64,000 nucleotides of DNA from Streptomyces sp. NRRL F-6492 (GTDB lineage: Bacteria; Actinomycetota; Actinomycetes; Streptomycetales; Streptomycetaceae). A program made the translations under genes and the position numbers. This document shows positions 26,014 to 34,815 of the stretch, piece by piece; positions within the stretch are counted from its first letter, which is position 1; every line of letters starts with the position of its first letter. The DNA is taken from positions 93,111 through 157,110 of the forward strand of contig NZ_LGEG01000127.1 of NCBI RefSeq assembly GCF_001280125.1, in the 5' to 3' direction. Under the pieces are notes generated by a model. That model did not search any database, had not been told where the DNA came from, and was given only the letters and a program-made list of their open reading frames with translations.

Positions 26014-26631
26014 GTGACCGAACCCCCCGCGCCTCCCGCGCCTCCCGCGCCTCCCGCGCCTCCCGCGCCCTCCGCGCACGACGAGGCCCACGGCGGCGGT
26101 CTCGGCTCCCGCCTCAACCGGCTCCGGGCCGCGGTCCTCGGCGCCGACGACGGCGTCGTCTCCACGGCGGGCCTCGTCGTCGGCGTCGCCGGAGCCACCG
26201 GATCCGGGTCCGCGCCGCTCACGGCCCGCCTCTCCGGGCTCCTCGCCGGATCGATGCCGATGGCGGCGGGGGAGTACGTCTCGGTCTCCACCCGGCGCGA
26301 CTCCGAGAAGGCGGCGCTTGCCGAGGAGGAGCGCGAGCCGCGCGAGCGGCCCGCGGCCGAGCTCGACGAACCCGCCGCCCTCCTGGCCGCCCGCGGCCTC
26401 TCCCCGGACGTCGCCCGCGAGGCCGCCGAGCAGCTCACCGCCCGCGACGCCCTGCGCGCCCACGTGCGCGTGGAGCCGGGCATCGCCCCGGACGCCCTCA
26501 CCGGCTGGTCCAGCGCCCGCCCGGGCGCCGCCCCCGCGACCCGCGCGGTCCTGCGCGACGCGGCGGGCGGGGCCCCGGCGATGGCGGTGACGTACGGGGC
26601 GGGATCGCTGCTGGGGGCGGCGGGGGTCTGA
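26014..26631 (+). CDS. VIT1/CCC1-family iron/manganese transporter with internal deletion
   Basis: The N-terminal half is a typical VIT protein: GLGSRLNRLRAAVLGADDGV, then STAGLVVGVAGATGSG and the GSMPMAAGEYVSVSTRRDSEKA helix with its metal-contacting residues. The cytoplasmic helices and VEPGIAPDAL are also normal. After ALTG the sequence jumps to WSSARPGAAPATRAVLRDAAGGAPAMAVTYGAGSLLGAAGV. Full-length relatives have about 45-55 residues there making two membrane helices, and these are missing without a frameshift. At 205 residues the protein is short by about that amount. GTG at 26014 starts a Pro/Ala repeat head. It is probably a non-functional remnant, though the reading frame is clean. 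Confidence 0.75.
   Translation: MTEPPAPPAPPAPPAPPAPSAHDEAHGGGLGSRLNRLRAAVLGADDGVVSTAGLVVGVAGATGSGSAPLTARLSGLLAGSMPMAAGEYVSVSTRRDSEKAALAEEEREPRERPAAELDEPAALLAARGLSPDVAREAAEQLTARDALRAHVRVEPGIAPDALTGWSSARPGAAPATRAVLRDAAGGAPAMAVTYGAGSLLGAAGV
26023..26076. repeat. 9-base tandem repeats encoding Pro-Pro-Ala
   Basis: Four perfect copies of CCTCCCGCG at 26032-26067, flanked by one variant copy on each side. They encode PPA units at the N-terminus of the VIT-like protein. Confidence 0.9.
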
Positions 26632-26689
26632 GCCGGGACGGGGTCTTGTCGGAAGGTGCCAAAGCCTGCTGACAACCCGTCTCGCATAC

Positions 26690-26702
26690 TTGTTGGTAAC
26701 AA
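26690..26702. promoter_or_regulatory. Inverted repeat upstream of the sterol-desaturase gene
   Basis: TTGTT and AACAA flank GGT in an A/T-rich patch, unusual in this genome, 41 bases before the start codon. It may be a regulator operator; no regulator gene is adjacent, so this is tentative. Confidence 0.4.
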
Positions 26703-26743
26703 CGTCTAGCCGCGCCCCGACCCCCGCCTCTACCGTCGACGGC

Positions 26744-27709
26744 ATGCCGAACCTGCCCGATGTCGTGCTCTGGTCCATACCGGCGTTCGTCCTGCTCACC
26801 GTCCTGGAGATGGTCAGCCACCGGATCCACCCCGACGAGGACGCCGCCGGGTACGAGACCAGGGACGCCGCCACCAGCCTCGGCATGGGCCTGGGGAGCC
26901 TGGCCTTCGACGCGCTGTGGAAGATCCCCGTGGTGGCGATCTACACCGCCGTCTACGAGCTGACCCCGCTCCGCGTGCCCGTCCTCTGGTGGACGGTCCC
27001 GCTCATGCTGCTCGCCCAGGACTTCTTCTACTACTGGCAGCACCGCGGGCACCACGTCATCCGCATCCTCTGGGCCTGCCACGTCGTCCACCACAGCAGC
27101 CGCAGGTTCAACCTCACCACCGCCCTGCGCCAGCCGTGGACCAGCGTGACCTCCTGGCCGTTCTACCTGCCGATGATCGCCCTCGGCGTGCACCCGGCGG
27201 CCGTCGCCTTCTGCTACTCGGTCAACCTCGTCTACCAGTTCTGGATCCACACCGAGCGCGTCGGCAAGCTGCCCCGCCCCTTCGAGTACCTCCTCAACAC
27301 CCCCTCGCACCACCGCGTCCACCACGCCTCCCAGGGCGGCTACCTGGACCGGAACTTCGGCGGGATCCTCATCGTCTGGGACCGGATGTTCGGCTCCTGG
27401 GTCGGCGAGACCGAGCGGCCCGTCTACGGCCTCACCAAGAACATCGAGACGTACAACCCGCTCCGGGTCGCCACCCACGAGTACGCCGCCATCGCCCGCG
27501 ACCTGCGGGCCGCGCACGGCTGGCGCGAGCGGGCCGGGCGGGTGTTCCGCGGCCCCGGCTGGCAGCCGGGCCCGCCCTCGCCGCCGAATACCGGCCCCGC
27601 CACGGTCGGCCCCGCCACGGCCGGCCCCATCACGGCCGGTCCCGCCACGGTCGGCCCCGTCGCGGCCGGTCCCGCCACGGCCGGACCCGCCGCGGAGTCC
27701 GCCGCGTGA
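26744..27709 (+). CDS. Sterol desaturase/fatty acid hydroxylase family membrane protein
   Basis: A 321-residue di-iron membrane enzyme of the fatty acid hydroxylase superfamily. Histidine boxes are HRGHH, HVVHHSS and HHRVHHASQGG, the usual set that holds two irons, with four or five membrane helices around them. It should hydroxylate or desaturate a lipid; the substrate is unknown. The last 40 residues are an added tail of Gly-Pro-Ala-Thr repeats not expected in the family. The ATG at 26744 begins MPNLPDVVLW. Its stop overlaps the start of the YhhN gene (GTGA). Confidence 0.88.
   Translation: MPNLPDVVLWSIPAFVLLTVLEMVSHRIHPDEDAAGYETRDAATSLGMGLGSLAFDALWKIPVVAIYTAVYELTPLRVPVLWWTVPLMLLAQDFFYYWQHRGHHVIRILWACHVVHHSSRRFNLTTALRQPWTSVTSWPFYLPMIALGVHPAAVAFCYSVNLVYQFWIHTERVGKLPRPFEYLLNTPSHHRVHHASQGGYLDRNFGGILIVWDRMFGSWVGETERPVYGLTKNIETYNPLRVATHEYAAIARDLRAAHGWRERAGRVFRGPGWQPGPPSPPNTGPATVGPATAGPITAGPATVGPVAAGPATAGPAAESAA
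27593..27697. repeat. 15-base tandem repeats in the desaturase gene tail
   Basis: Seven 15-base units related to GGCCCCGCCACGGTC, each encoding GPATV, GPATA, GPITA or GPVAA. The units vary mostly by single bases. Confidence 0.9.
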
Positions 27710-28383
27710 GCGCCCCCGCCACGGCGCGGGCCGTGCCGCCCGCCGCGCCCGCGACCCCCGTCTCCCGCGCGCTGCTCGCCGCCTTCGGGCTCGCGGCCGC
27801 CGTCGACCTGGCCTCCCTGCTCGCCGGCGCCGAGCTCGGCCACCAGATCGCCAAGCCGCTCCTGATGCCCCTGCTCGCCGCGTACGCCGCCACCCGGGGC
27901 GCCCCGAAGCTCCTGCTCGCCGCGCTCCTCCTCGGCTGGGGCGGCGACGTCTTCCTGCTCTCCGACGCCGACTGGGCCTTCCTCGTCGGCATGGGCTCCT
28001 TCGCCGCCGGGCACATCTGCTACCTGGTCCTCTTCGGCCGCCGGCGCACGTCCCCTGCGCTCGGCGCCCTCTACGCCGCCGCCCTCGCCGGCACCGTCGC
28101 GCTCCTCTGGCCCGACCTCCCCGCCGAGCTGCGGATCCCGGTCGCCGGTTACTCGCTGCTGCTCACCGCCATGGCCTACCGCGCGAGCTCCCTCGGGCTC
28201 CTCGCCGGCCTCGGCGGCGCCCTCTTCCTGCTGTCCGACACCCTCATCGCCACCGGCGTCGCCGCATGGCCCCAGCCGCCCGCGCCCGACTTCTGGATCA
28301 TGCTGACCTACATCGCGGCGCAGTACCTGCTGACGACCGGAGCGCTGCGGGCGATGTACGGTGAAAGTCGTACAACCGTCTGA
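27706..28383 (+). CDS. YhhN family lysoplasmalogenase-like membrane protein
   Basis: A 225-residue protein with seven or eight hydrophobic helices. YhhN-family (TMEM86-like) motifs are GGDVFLL in the third helix and LSDTLIA in the sixth, with their conserved aspartates. Animal relatives hydrolyse lysoplasmalogens; in bacteria the function is largely untested. GTG start at 27706 overlaps the stop of the desaturase gene, so the two lipid-related proteins are co-translated. Confidence 0.85.
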   Translation: MSAPATARAVPPAAPATPVSRALLAAFGLAAAVDLASLLAGAELGHQIAKPLLMPLLAAYAATRGAPKLLLAALLLGWGGDVFLLSDADWAFLVGMGSFAAGHICYLVLFGRRRTSPALGALYAAALAGTVALLWPDLPAELRIPVAGYSLLLTAMAYRASSLGLLAGLGGALFLLSDTLIATGVAAWPQPPAPDFWIMLTYIAAQYLLTTGALRAMYGESRTTV

Positions 28384-28401
28384 CAGCAAGGACCGTCCGT
28401 C

Positions 28402-29445
28402 ATGCGCGCCACCACCATCCATGCCCCGTTCGACATGCGCGTGGAGGACGTGCCCGACCCGGTGATCCAGGATCCCCGGGACGTCGTCCTGCGGGTCCTG
28501 CGCGCCTGCGTCTGCGGCAGCGACCTGTGGGCCTACCGCGGCGAGTCCGCCCGGCAGCCGGGCCAGCGCATCGGCCACGAGTTCCTCGGCGTCGTCGAGG
28601 AGGCCGGCGACGGGGTCCGCGGCTTCCGGCGGGGCGACCTCGTCGTCGCCCCCTTCGTCTGGTCCGACGGCACCTGCGCGTACTGCGCCGAGGGCCTCCA
28701 GACCTCCTGCCCGCGCGGCGGCTTCTGGGGCTCCGTGGGCTCCGACGGCGGCCAGGGCGAGGCCGTCCGCGTCCCCTTCGCCGACGGCACCCTCGTCAAG
28801 CTGCCCGCCGACGCGGCCTCCGACGACCGGCTCCTGACCGCGCTCCTCGCCCTCTCCGACGTCCTGGGCACCGGCCACCACGCGGCCCTCGGCGCCGGCG
28901 TGCGGCCCGGCTCCGCCGTCGCCGTCGTCGGCGACGGCGCCGTCGGCCTCTGCGGCGTCCTCGCCGCCAAGCGGCTCGGCGCCGAGCGGATCATCGCGCT
29001 CGGCCGGCACACCGCCCGCACCGACATCGCCCGCGCCTTCGGCGCCACCGACGTCGTCGCCGAGCGCGGGGAGGCCGCCGAGGCCGCCGTCCGCGAGCTC
29101 ACCGGCGGCCAGGGCGTCCACGGCGTCATCGAGGCCGTCGGCACCGAGCAGTCCATGCGGACCGCCGTCGCCGTCGCCCGCGACGGCGGGTCCATCGGCT
29201 ACGTCGGCGTCCCGCACGGCAGCGGCACCGGCCTCGACCTGTCCGTCATGTTCGACCGGAACATCGCGCTGCGCGGCGGCGTCGCCCCCGTGCGCGCGTA
29301 CATCCCGGAACTCCTCCCGGACGTCCTCGACGGCACGGTCGACCCGTCCCCGGTCTTCGACCTGACCGTCGGCCTCGACGGCGTCCCCGGCGGCTACAAG
29401 GCCATGGACGAGCGCACCGCCCTCAAGGTCCTCGTCAAGCCGTAG
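28402..29445 (+). CDS. Zinc-dependent medium-chain alcohol dehydrogenase
   Basis: A 347-residue MDR-family enzyme. Catalytic zinc ligands are C38 in CVCGSDLW and the GHE of IGHEFLGVVEEAGDGV. The structural zinc loop SDGTCAYCAEGLQTSC keeps three of the four usual cysteines, with the first position Asp. The coenzyme site VAVVGDGAVGLCGVLAAK matches NAD(P)-binding. Substrate unknown. It overlaps the convergent CoA-transferase gene by 11 bases at its 3' end. Confidence 0.9.
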   Translation: MRATTIHAPFDMRVEDVPDPVIQDPRDVVLRVLRACVCGSDLWAYRGESARQPGQRIGHEFLGVVEEAGDGVRGFRRGDLVVAPFVWSDGTCAYCAEGLQTSCPRGGFWGSVGSDGGQGEAVRVPFADGTLVKLPADAASDDRLLTALLALSDVLGTGHHAALGAGVRPGSAVAVVGDGAVGLCGVLAAKRLGAERIIALGRHTARTDIARAFGATDVVAERGEAAEAAVRELTGGQGVHGVIEAVGTEQSMRTAVAVARDGGSIGYVGVPHGSGTGLDLSVMFDRNIALRGGVAPVRAYIPELLPDVLDGTVDPSPVFDLTVGLDGVPGGYKAMDERTALKVLVKP

Positions 29446-30766
29446 GGTCCGCCCACACCGGCGCGTCCGCGCCCGGCAGGCCCGGCGGCCGCGACCAGCC
29501 CGCCGGGCCGCCCTCGTACGCGACCGGCGACAGCGCGTGCCGCAGCCGTCCGAGCGGGCCCTCCGACTCGGTGAGGTACCGCTCGGGCTCGTACGCGGGC
29601 AGCCCGTGCGTCAGCCAGTGGCCCGTCCGCGCGAGCGCGAGGCGGACCAGCCGGGTGCCGCCGTCCCGGTCCTGCTCGGTCAGCGACCGCAGGACCGCCG
29701 CCGCCAGCAGATAGCCGGTGCCGTGGTCCAGGGCCTGCGCGGGCAGCGCGCCCGGCTCCTCCGCCGAGCCCTCCACGACGGCGATCCCGGTCGCCGCCTG
29801 CACCAGGGAGTCGAAGCCGCGCCGCCCGCCCCACGGCCCGCGGTCGCCCCAGGCCGAGACCCGGGCCGTGACGAGCCCCGGGCGGTCGAGGCCGAAGCGG
29901 TCGAGCGCGCCCGGCCGGTAGCCGGTCACCAGCACGTCGGCCGCGTCCAGGAGTTCGCCGAAGGCGCGCCGGTCCGAGGGGCGCTCCAGGTCGAGGACGG
30001 CCGTCCGCTTCCCGACGTCGGTGTCCGCGTGCTGGTCCGGCAGCTCCGGATTGCCCGGCGGGTCGATCCGCAGCACGTCCGCGCCGAGCAGCGCGAGGGT
30101 CCGGGTCGCCACCGGCCCCGCGAGCACCCGGGTCAGGTCCAGCACCCGGGGCGGTCCCGAACGCGGCCGGGGCGGCGCCCCGTCGAGCCGCTCCCGGGTC
30201 AGCAGCGGGCCCCCCGCCACCTCCCGGCCCTGCGGGTGCGCCGCCCACTCCCCGGGCGTGCGCAGGGCGACCGCCAGGCCCCCGGCCCCGTACACCGCCG
30301 TCTCCACCTCGACGGCCCTCCGCTCCCCGATCGCCGCCGCCACGGCCTCCACCGCCACGTCCTCCGACGACCCGGAGGGCACGCCGAGGGCGGCGAGCAG
30401 CGCCGCCCGGTGGCGCGGGTAGTTGGCGTGGGTGCGGACCCAGCCGTCCGCCGCCCGCCAGAACCGGGAGAGGGGCGCGAAGTTCACCGGCGCCCGCCCG
30501 TCGACCCGCAGGTGCCGCTCGCTCGTGAAGGCGGTGGCCACGGCCCCGTCGTCCACCCGCACGGGTCCCGGGAGCCCCGCCCGCTCGACCGCCGCGAGCC
30601 CCGCCACCGCGACCGAGGCCCGCGCCAGGTCCATCACCGGCAGCCGGGCCGGCAGCAGCCCCGAGGGCCCCGTGAACGACACCCGGTCGACGAGGGCGGG
30701 ATCACCGCCGAGGGCCGACCACAGCGATTCCGTACCCGTGCGCACCGTGCTGTCCATGGAGCCCAT
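29435..30766 (-). CDS. CaiB/BaiF family (class III) CoA-transferase
   Basis: A 443-residue protein whose second half is a clear class III CoA-transferase: RVLDLTRVLAGPVATRTLALLGADVLRIDPPG, DVGKRTAVLDLERPSDR, and QALDHGTGYLLAAAVLRSL with the likely catalytic Asp. The first 200 residues are a more degenerate related domain (RASVAVAGLAAVERAGLPG), giving a fused two-domain layout seen in some actinobacterial members. Which acid it activates cannot be read from the neighbours. ATG at 30766 is chosen; ATG at 30757 is equally possible. Confidence 0.85.
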   Translation of the reverse strand: MGSMDSTVRTGTESLWSALGGDPALVDRVSFTGPSGLLPARLPVMDLARASVAVAGLAAVERAGLPGPVRVDDGAVATAFTSERHLRVDGRAPVNFAPLSRFWRAADGWVRTHANYPRHRAALLAALGVPSGSSEDVAVEAVAAAIGERRAVEVETAVYGAGGLAVALRTPGEWAAHPQGREVAGGPLLTRERLDGAPPRPRSGPPRVLDLTRVLAGPVATRTLALLGADVLRIDPPGNPELPDQHADTDVGKRTAVLDLERPSDRRAFGELLDAADVLVTGYRPGALDRFGLDRPGLVTARVSAWGDRGPWGGRRGFDSLVQAATGIAVVEGSAEEPGALPAQALDHGTGYLLAAAVLRSLTEQDRDGGTRLVRLALARTGHWLTHGLPAYEPERYLTESEGPLGRLRHALSPVAYEGGPAGWSRPPGLPGADAPVWADPTA

Positions 30767-30796
30767 GATCCGCCCCGGGGTCCGGAGCGTGCGAAA

Positions 30797-30828
30797 GGGC
30801 CCCGGCGCGGCGTACCGCACCGGGGCCC
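30797..30828 (-). terminator. Terminator of the subtilase gene
   Basis: Read on the minus strand, GGGGCCCCGG pairs with CCGGGGCCC around a loop, then TTTC follows, 14 bases after the stop codon of the subtilase gene. Confidence 0.85.
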
Positions 30829-30841
30829 CGACGACCGCTGG

Positions 30842-32380
30842 TTACCAGCGGACCGCGTCGAGCGCGTCGATCAGACCGGCCCCGTAGAAGCCGTTCTTGT
30901 TCTTGCCGCCCTCGCAGACGGCGTCGATCTTGCCGTCGGCGTCGATGTCGTACGGGTTGGTGCAGGCGCGCTTGTCGGCCTGCGCGTACAGCAGCGCCTT
31001 GAGCGCCGCCGGGCTCGCGCTCGGGTGCTTCGACTTGATGAGCGCCAGGACGCCCGCCGCGTGCGGCGAGGCCATCGACGTGCCGCCCTTGTAGTTGTAG
31101 CCGCCGTTGACCGTGGTCGACAGGATCAGGCCGTTCACCGCCGGGGCGTCCGGCGTCTGGTACGCGGTGCGGTCGCCGCCGGGCGCGGCGACGTCGATCA
31201 CGCCGAGGCCGTAGTTGGAGTAGGACGCCTTGAGGTCCTTGGCGCCGGTCGCGGAGACCGTGACGACGCCCGGGAGCATCGCCGGGTAGTCCAGGCACAC
31301 CTTCGGGTCGATGGTCCGGCCGCCGGGCGTGGAGTCGTTCGGGCTGCTGTCGTCGACGATCGAGTCGGCCGCCAGGTCGAACTTGGAGTTGCCGGCCGCC
31401 GCCACGTTGACCGTGCCCTTGCGCTCCGCGTAGCGGGTGGCGCGGGTGACGGCCTCGATCAGGGCCTTCTGGTCCGCGTCGTTCTTGCACGCGAACATCC
31501 ACGGGTCGGTGTAGTAGCTGTTGTTCGTGATGTCGACGCCGTGCTCGGCCGCCCACACGAAGCCGCAGACCACGGCCTCCGTGTAGAAGAAGCCGTCCGG
31601 GGTGGACACCTTGATGCCGGAGAGCTTCACGCCCGGGGCGACACCGGTGATGCCGATGCCGTTCTTGGCGGCGGCGATCGTACCGGCGACGTGCGTGCCG
31701 TGGTCGCTCTCGCCCGGGTTCGGACGCCACGAGCCGGGGGTTGTGTCCGGCTTGCCGGAGACGCAGTTCGCGGAGGCCTTGGCGTCGAAGTTCGGCGCCA
31801 GGTCCGGGTGGGTGTCGTCCACGCCCGTGTCGATGACGCCGACGGTGACGCGCTTGCTGCCGAGCGTCCGCTGGTGCGCCTTGTCGGCCTTGATCGCCGG
31901 CAGGTCCCACTGCAGGGGCTCCAGCGCGTCCTGCTCGTCCGTGGCCCGGGCCGCGGCGGCCTTGGCCTCGGCCTCGGTCAGCTCCTGCGTGCCGCCGCCG
32001 ACGGACTTGTCGCCCTGCACGGAGAGCGGGGCGGTGCGGGTCGCGCCGGCCGACACCACGCCGCGCGCCTTGCGGACCTGCTGCGCGAAGTCCGGGTTCT
32101 GCGAGTGGACGACTATCACGCCTATCTGGTCGTACGAGACGACGACCGTACCGCCGGCGGCGGCTATCGCCTTCTTCACCGACTTGGCGGCCGAGCGGCC
32201 CCCGTCGACGTTCACGACGTACGACAGCTTCGGCCCGTCCGTCGCCACGGCGGTGGCCGCCGGGGCGTCGCTCAGTTCCGCGGCCGAAGCACCGGAGGGA
32301 AGGAAGCCGAGCGAGGCCGTGAGCGCGAGGCCGACCGGCAGAGCGAGAGCTCGGCCGCGCCTCGATCCCAGATGAGCCAT
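30842..32380 (-). CDS. Secreted subtilisin-like serine protease (S8)
   Basis: A 512-residue exported peptidase. The signal peptide ends near GASAAE (about residue 34). A propeptide of the I9 type follows (LSYVVNVDGGRSAAKSVKKAI). The catalytic domain has Asp in VIDTGVDDTHPDL, His in DHGTHVAGTIA and Ser in GGTSMASPHAAG. Paired cysteines (CVSGKPD, CGF, CKNDAD, CLDYP, CTNPYD, CEGGK) suggest disulfides. There is no C-terminal domain. GGAGAACCC precedes the ATG, a promoter-like sequence lies upstream, and a terminator follows, so it is a single-gene unit. Confidence 0.95.
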   Translation of the reverse strand: MAHLGSRRGRALALPVGLALTASLGFLPSGASAAELSDAPAATAVATDGPKLSYVVNVDGGRSAAKSVKKAIAAAGGTVVVSYDQIGVIVVHSQNPDFAQQVRKARGVVSAGATRTAPLSVQGDKSVGGGTQELTEAEAKAAAARATDEQDALEPLQWDLPAIKADKAHQRTLGSKRVTVGVIDTGVDDTHPDLAPNFDAKASANCVSGKPDTTPGSWRPNPGESDHGTHVAGTIAAAKNGIGITGVAPGVKLSGIKVSTPDGFFYTEAVVCGFVWAAEHGVDITNNSYYTDPWMFACKNDADQKALIEAVTRATRYAERKGTVNVAAAGNSKFDLAADSIVDDSSPNDSTPGGRTIDPKVCLDYPAMLPGVVTVSATGAKDLKASYSNYGLGVIDVAAPGGDRTAYQTPDAPAVNGLILSTTVNGGYNYKGGTSMASPHAAGVLALIKSKHPSASPAALKALLYAQADKRACTNPYDIDADGKIDAVCEGGKNKNGFYGAGLIDALDAVRW

Positions 32381-32449
32381 GGGTTCTCCACATCATCCGT
32401 ATGTACTGCCCGCGCGCGGGTTTGCGCACGGACAGGTGCATGACGAGTG

Positions 32450-32479
32450 AAGCTATCGCTGATCTTCCTGTCCCATCAA
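32450..32479 (-). promoter_or_regulatory. Candidate vegetative promoter of the subtilase gene
   Basis: On the minus strand TTGATG (32479-32474) and TAGCTT (32455-32450) are 18 bases apart, matching the major sigma-factor pattern. The start codon is about 65 bases downstream. Confidence 0.55.
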
Positions 32480-32653
32480 TGAGTTGAGAGGACTTCATGA
32501 AGATCTGCCCGAGAAAATCCTCGGGGTGAACCGCTTCGCTTCCTCCTCCGTGCCGTTGTGCAGGGGAGGGCTCCACCCGGAGCCCCGGCTCCCGTACCCC
32601 CGGTGAGGCCCCCTTTGACCCAGCCGTCCGCCCCCGCGTCACGAGGAGAATCC

Positions 32654-33028
32654 GTGGCTACCGAAGCACCGCCGCCAGCCCGAAACGACACGGAGGCCGA
32701 CCGGGCTCCCGTGCCGCCCACCACGGAGCAGTTCGTCGAGGTGCAGGAGGGCGAGGAGTTCGGCGAACTGCGCCGCACCTACCGCTCGTTCGCCTTCCCC
32801 CTCACCCTCGCCTTCATCGCCTGGTACCTGCTCTACGTGCTGCTCTCCAACTACGCGGGCGGCTTCATGGGCACCAAGGTCCTCGGCAACGTCAACGTGG
32901 CGCTGGTCCTGGGCCTCGGACAGTTCCTCACCACCTTCCTCATCGCCTGGCTCTACTCGCGGCACGCGGCGAACCGGCTCGACCCCAAGGCCGAGGCCAT
33001 CAAGTCCCGTATGGAGGGCGACGCATGA
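32654..33028 (+). CDS. DUF485 membrane protein paired with ActP
   Basis: A 124-residue protein with a Pro/Glu-rich head, then two membrane helices (FPLTLAFIAWYLLYVLLSNYA and VALVLGLGQFLTTFLIAWLY) and the basic end RHAANRLDPKAEAIKSRM. DUF485 proteins are encoded next to acetate symporters in many bacteria, where they presumably assist them. GTG at 32654 has GAGGAGAA upstream, and the stop overlaps the actP start (ATGA). Confidence 0.9.
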   Translation: MATEAPPPARNDTEADRAPVPPTTEQFVEVQEGEEFGELRRTYRSFAFPLTLAFIAWYLLYVLLSNYAGGFMGTKVLGNVNVALVLGLGQFLTTFLIAWLYSRHAANRLDPKAEAIKSRMEGDA

Positions 33029-34650
33029 GCACCCCCGTCCTGCTCGCGGCGGACAACGCCACCGGCGAGCACCGGCCCCTGATCATCGCCCTGTTCGGCG
33101 CCTTCGTGATCGCCACCCTCGTCATCACCGTGTGGGCCGGCCGGCAGACCCGCAGCGCCGCCGACTTCTACGCCGGCGGACGCCAGTTCACCGGCTTCCA
33201 GAACGGCCTGGCGATCTCCGGCGACTACATGTCCGCCGCGTCCTTCCTCGGCATCGCCGGCGCCATCGCCCTCTTCGGCTACGACGGCTTCCTCTACTCG
33301 ATCGGCTTCCTCGTCGCCTGGCTCGTCGCCCTGCTCCTGGTCGCCGAACCGCTGCGCAACTCCGGCCGGTTCACCATGGGCGACGTCCTCGCCTACCGGA
33401 TGCGCCAGCGCCCCGTGCGCACCGCCGCCGGCACCTCCACCATCGTCGTCTCGATCTTCTACCTGCTCGCGCAGATGGCCGGGGCGGGCGTCCTCGTCTC
33501 GCTGCTCCTCGGCATCACCAGCGACGGCGGCAAGGTCGCGATCGTCGCCCTCGTCGGCGTCCTGATGATCGTGTACGTGACCATCGGCGGCATGAAGGGC
33601 ACCACCTGGGTGCAGATGGTCAAGGCCGTCCTGCTCATCGCGGGCACGCTCCTGATCACCTTCCTCATCCTGTGGAAGTTCCACTTCAACCTGTCGGAGC
33701 TGCTCGGCGCGGCCGCCACCAACAGCGGCAAGGGCCAGGCGTTCCTGGAGCCCGGCCTCAAGTACGGCGCCACCGCCACCTCGAAGCTGGACTTCCTCTC
33801 GCTCGGCATCGCGCTCGTCCTCGGCACGGCCGGCCTGCCCCACATCCTCATCCGCTTCTACACGGTCCCGTCCGCCAAGGCCGCCCGGAAGTCGGTCAAC
33901 TGGGCCATCGGCATCATCGGCGCCTTCTACCTGATGACGATCGTCCTCGGCTTCGGCGCCGCCGCCCTGCTCAAGAACGGCGACATCATCGCCTCCAACA
34001 AGGCGGGCAACACCGCGGCCCCGCTCGCGGCCCTGGAGATCGGCGGCGGAGCCGGCTCCACCGGCGGCGCGATCCTCCTCGCCGTCATCTCCGCGGTCGC
34101 CTTCGCGACCATCCTCGCCGTCGTCGCCGGCCTGACCCTGGCCTCCTCGTCGTCCTTCGCGCACGACATCTACGCCAACGTCATCCGGCGCGGCCGGGCC
34201 ACCGAGAAGGAGGAGGTGCGGGCCGCCCGCTGGGCGACCGTCCTCATCGGCGTCGTCTCCATCGCGCTCGGCGCCCTCGCCCGCGACCTCAACGTCGCCG
34301 GCCTGGTCGCCCTCGCCTTCGCGGTCGCCGCCTCCGCCAACCTGCCGACGATCCTGTACTCGCTCTTCTGGAAGCGGTTCACCACCCGGGGCGCCCTGTG
34401 GTCGATCTACGGCGGTCTGGTCTCCGCCGTCGTCCTGGTGCTGTTCTCGCCGGTCGTCTCCGGCAAGCCGACCTCGATGTTCAAGGGCGTCGACTTCTAC
34501 TGGTTCCCGCTGGAGAACCCCGGGCTCGTCTCCATCCCGCTCGGCTTCCTGCTCGGCTGGCTCGGCTCGGTCCTCTCCAAGGAGAAGGCGGACAAGGGCA
34601 AGTACGCGGAGCTGGAGGTCAAGTCCCTCACCGGTGTCGGAGCGCACTGA
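33025..34650 (+). CDS. actP: Cation/acetate symporter
   Basis: A 541-residue protein of the sodium:solute symporter family with about 13 membrane helices. The start (TRSAADFYAGGRQFTGFQNG) and the GDYMSAASFLGIAGAIALFG segment are the family signature, and ENGLAISGD-like contacts for sodium are present. Relatives take up acetate and other short carboxylates, and in Streptomyces the pair with DUF485 is usual. The strong terminator downstream closes the two-gene operon. Confidence 0.93.
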   Translation: MSTPVLLAADNATGEHRPLIIALFGAFVIATLVITVWAGRQTRSAADFYAGGRQFTGFQNGLAISGDYMSAASFLGIAGAIALFGYDGFLYSIGFLVAWLVALLLVAEPLRNSGRFTMGDVLAYRMRQRPVRTAAGTSTIVVSIFYLLAQMAGAGVLVSLLLGITSDGGKVAIVALVGVLMIVYVTIGGMKGTTWVQMVKAVLLIAGTLLITFLILWKFHFNLSELLGAAATNSGKGQAFLEPGLKYGATATSKLDFLSLGIALVLGTAGLPHILIRFYTVPSAKAARKSVNWAIGIIGAFYLMTIVLGFGAAALLKNGDIIASNKAGNTAAPLAALEIGGGAGSTGGAILLAVISAVAFATILAVVAGLTLASSSSFAHDIYANVIRRGRATEKEEVRAARWATVLIGVVSIALGALARDLNVAGLVALAFAVAASANLPTILYSLFWKRFTTRGALWSIYGGLVSAVVLVLFSPVVSGKPTSMFKGVDFYWFPLENPGLVSIPLGFLLGWLGSVLSKEKADKGKYAELEVKSLTGVGAH

Positions 34651-34678
34651 ACCGGACGCGTCCCGCCCCCGCACGGAC

Positions 34679-34708
34679 GGCCGCGTCGTAGGACCCTACG
34701 ACGCGGCC
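34679..34708 (+). terminator. Terminator of the actP operon
   Basis: GGCCGCGTCGTAG (34679-34691) pairs perfectly with CTACGACGCGGCC (34696-34708) around GACC, about 28 bases after the actP stop. Confidence 0.92.
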
Positions 34709-34815
34709 GCGCCGCTCCTCGTGACAATCTGCCCTGCTCGATGTCGCACCGCTCGCGTAGGCTCGGAACAAGGCGATCGAAACGAACCGATCCACAGACG
34801 GGGAGGGGGCCCACC

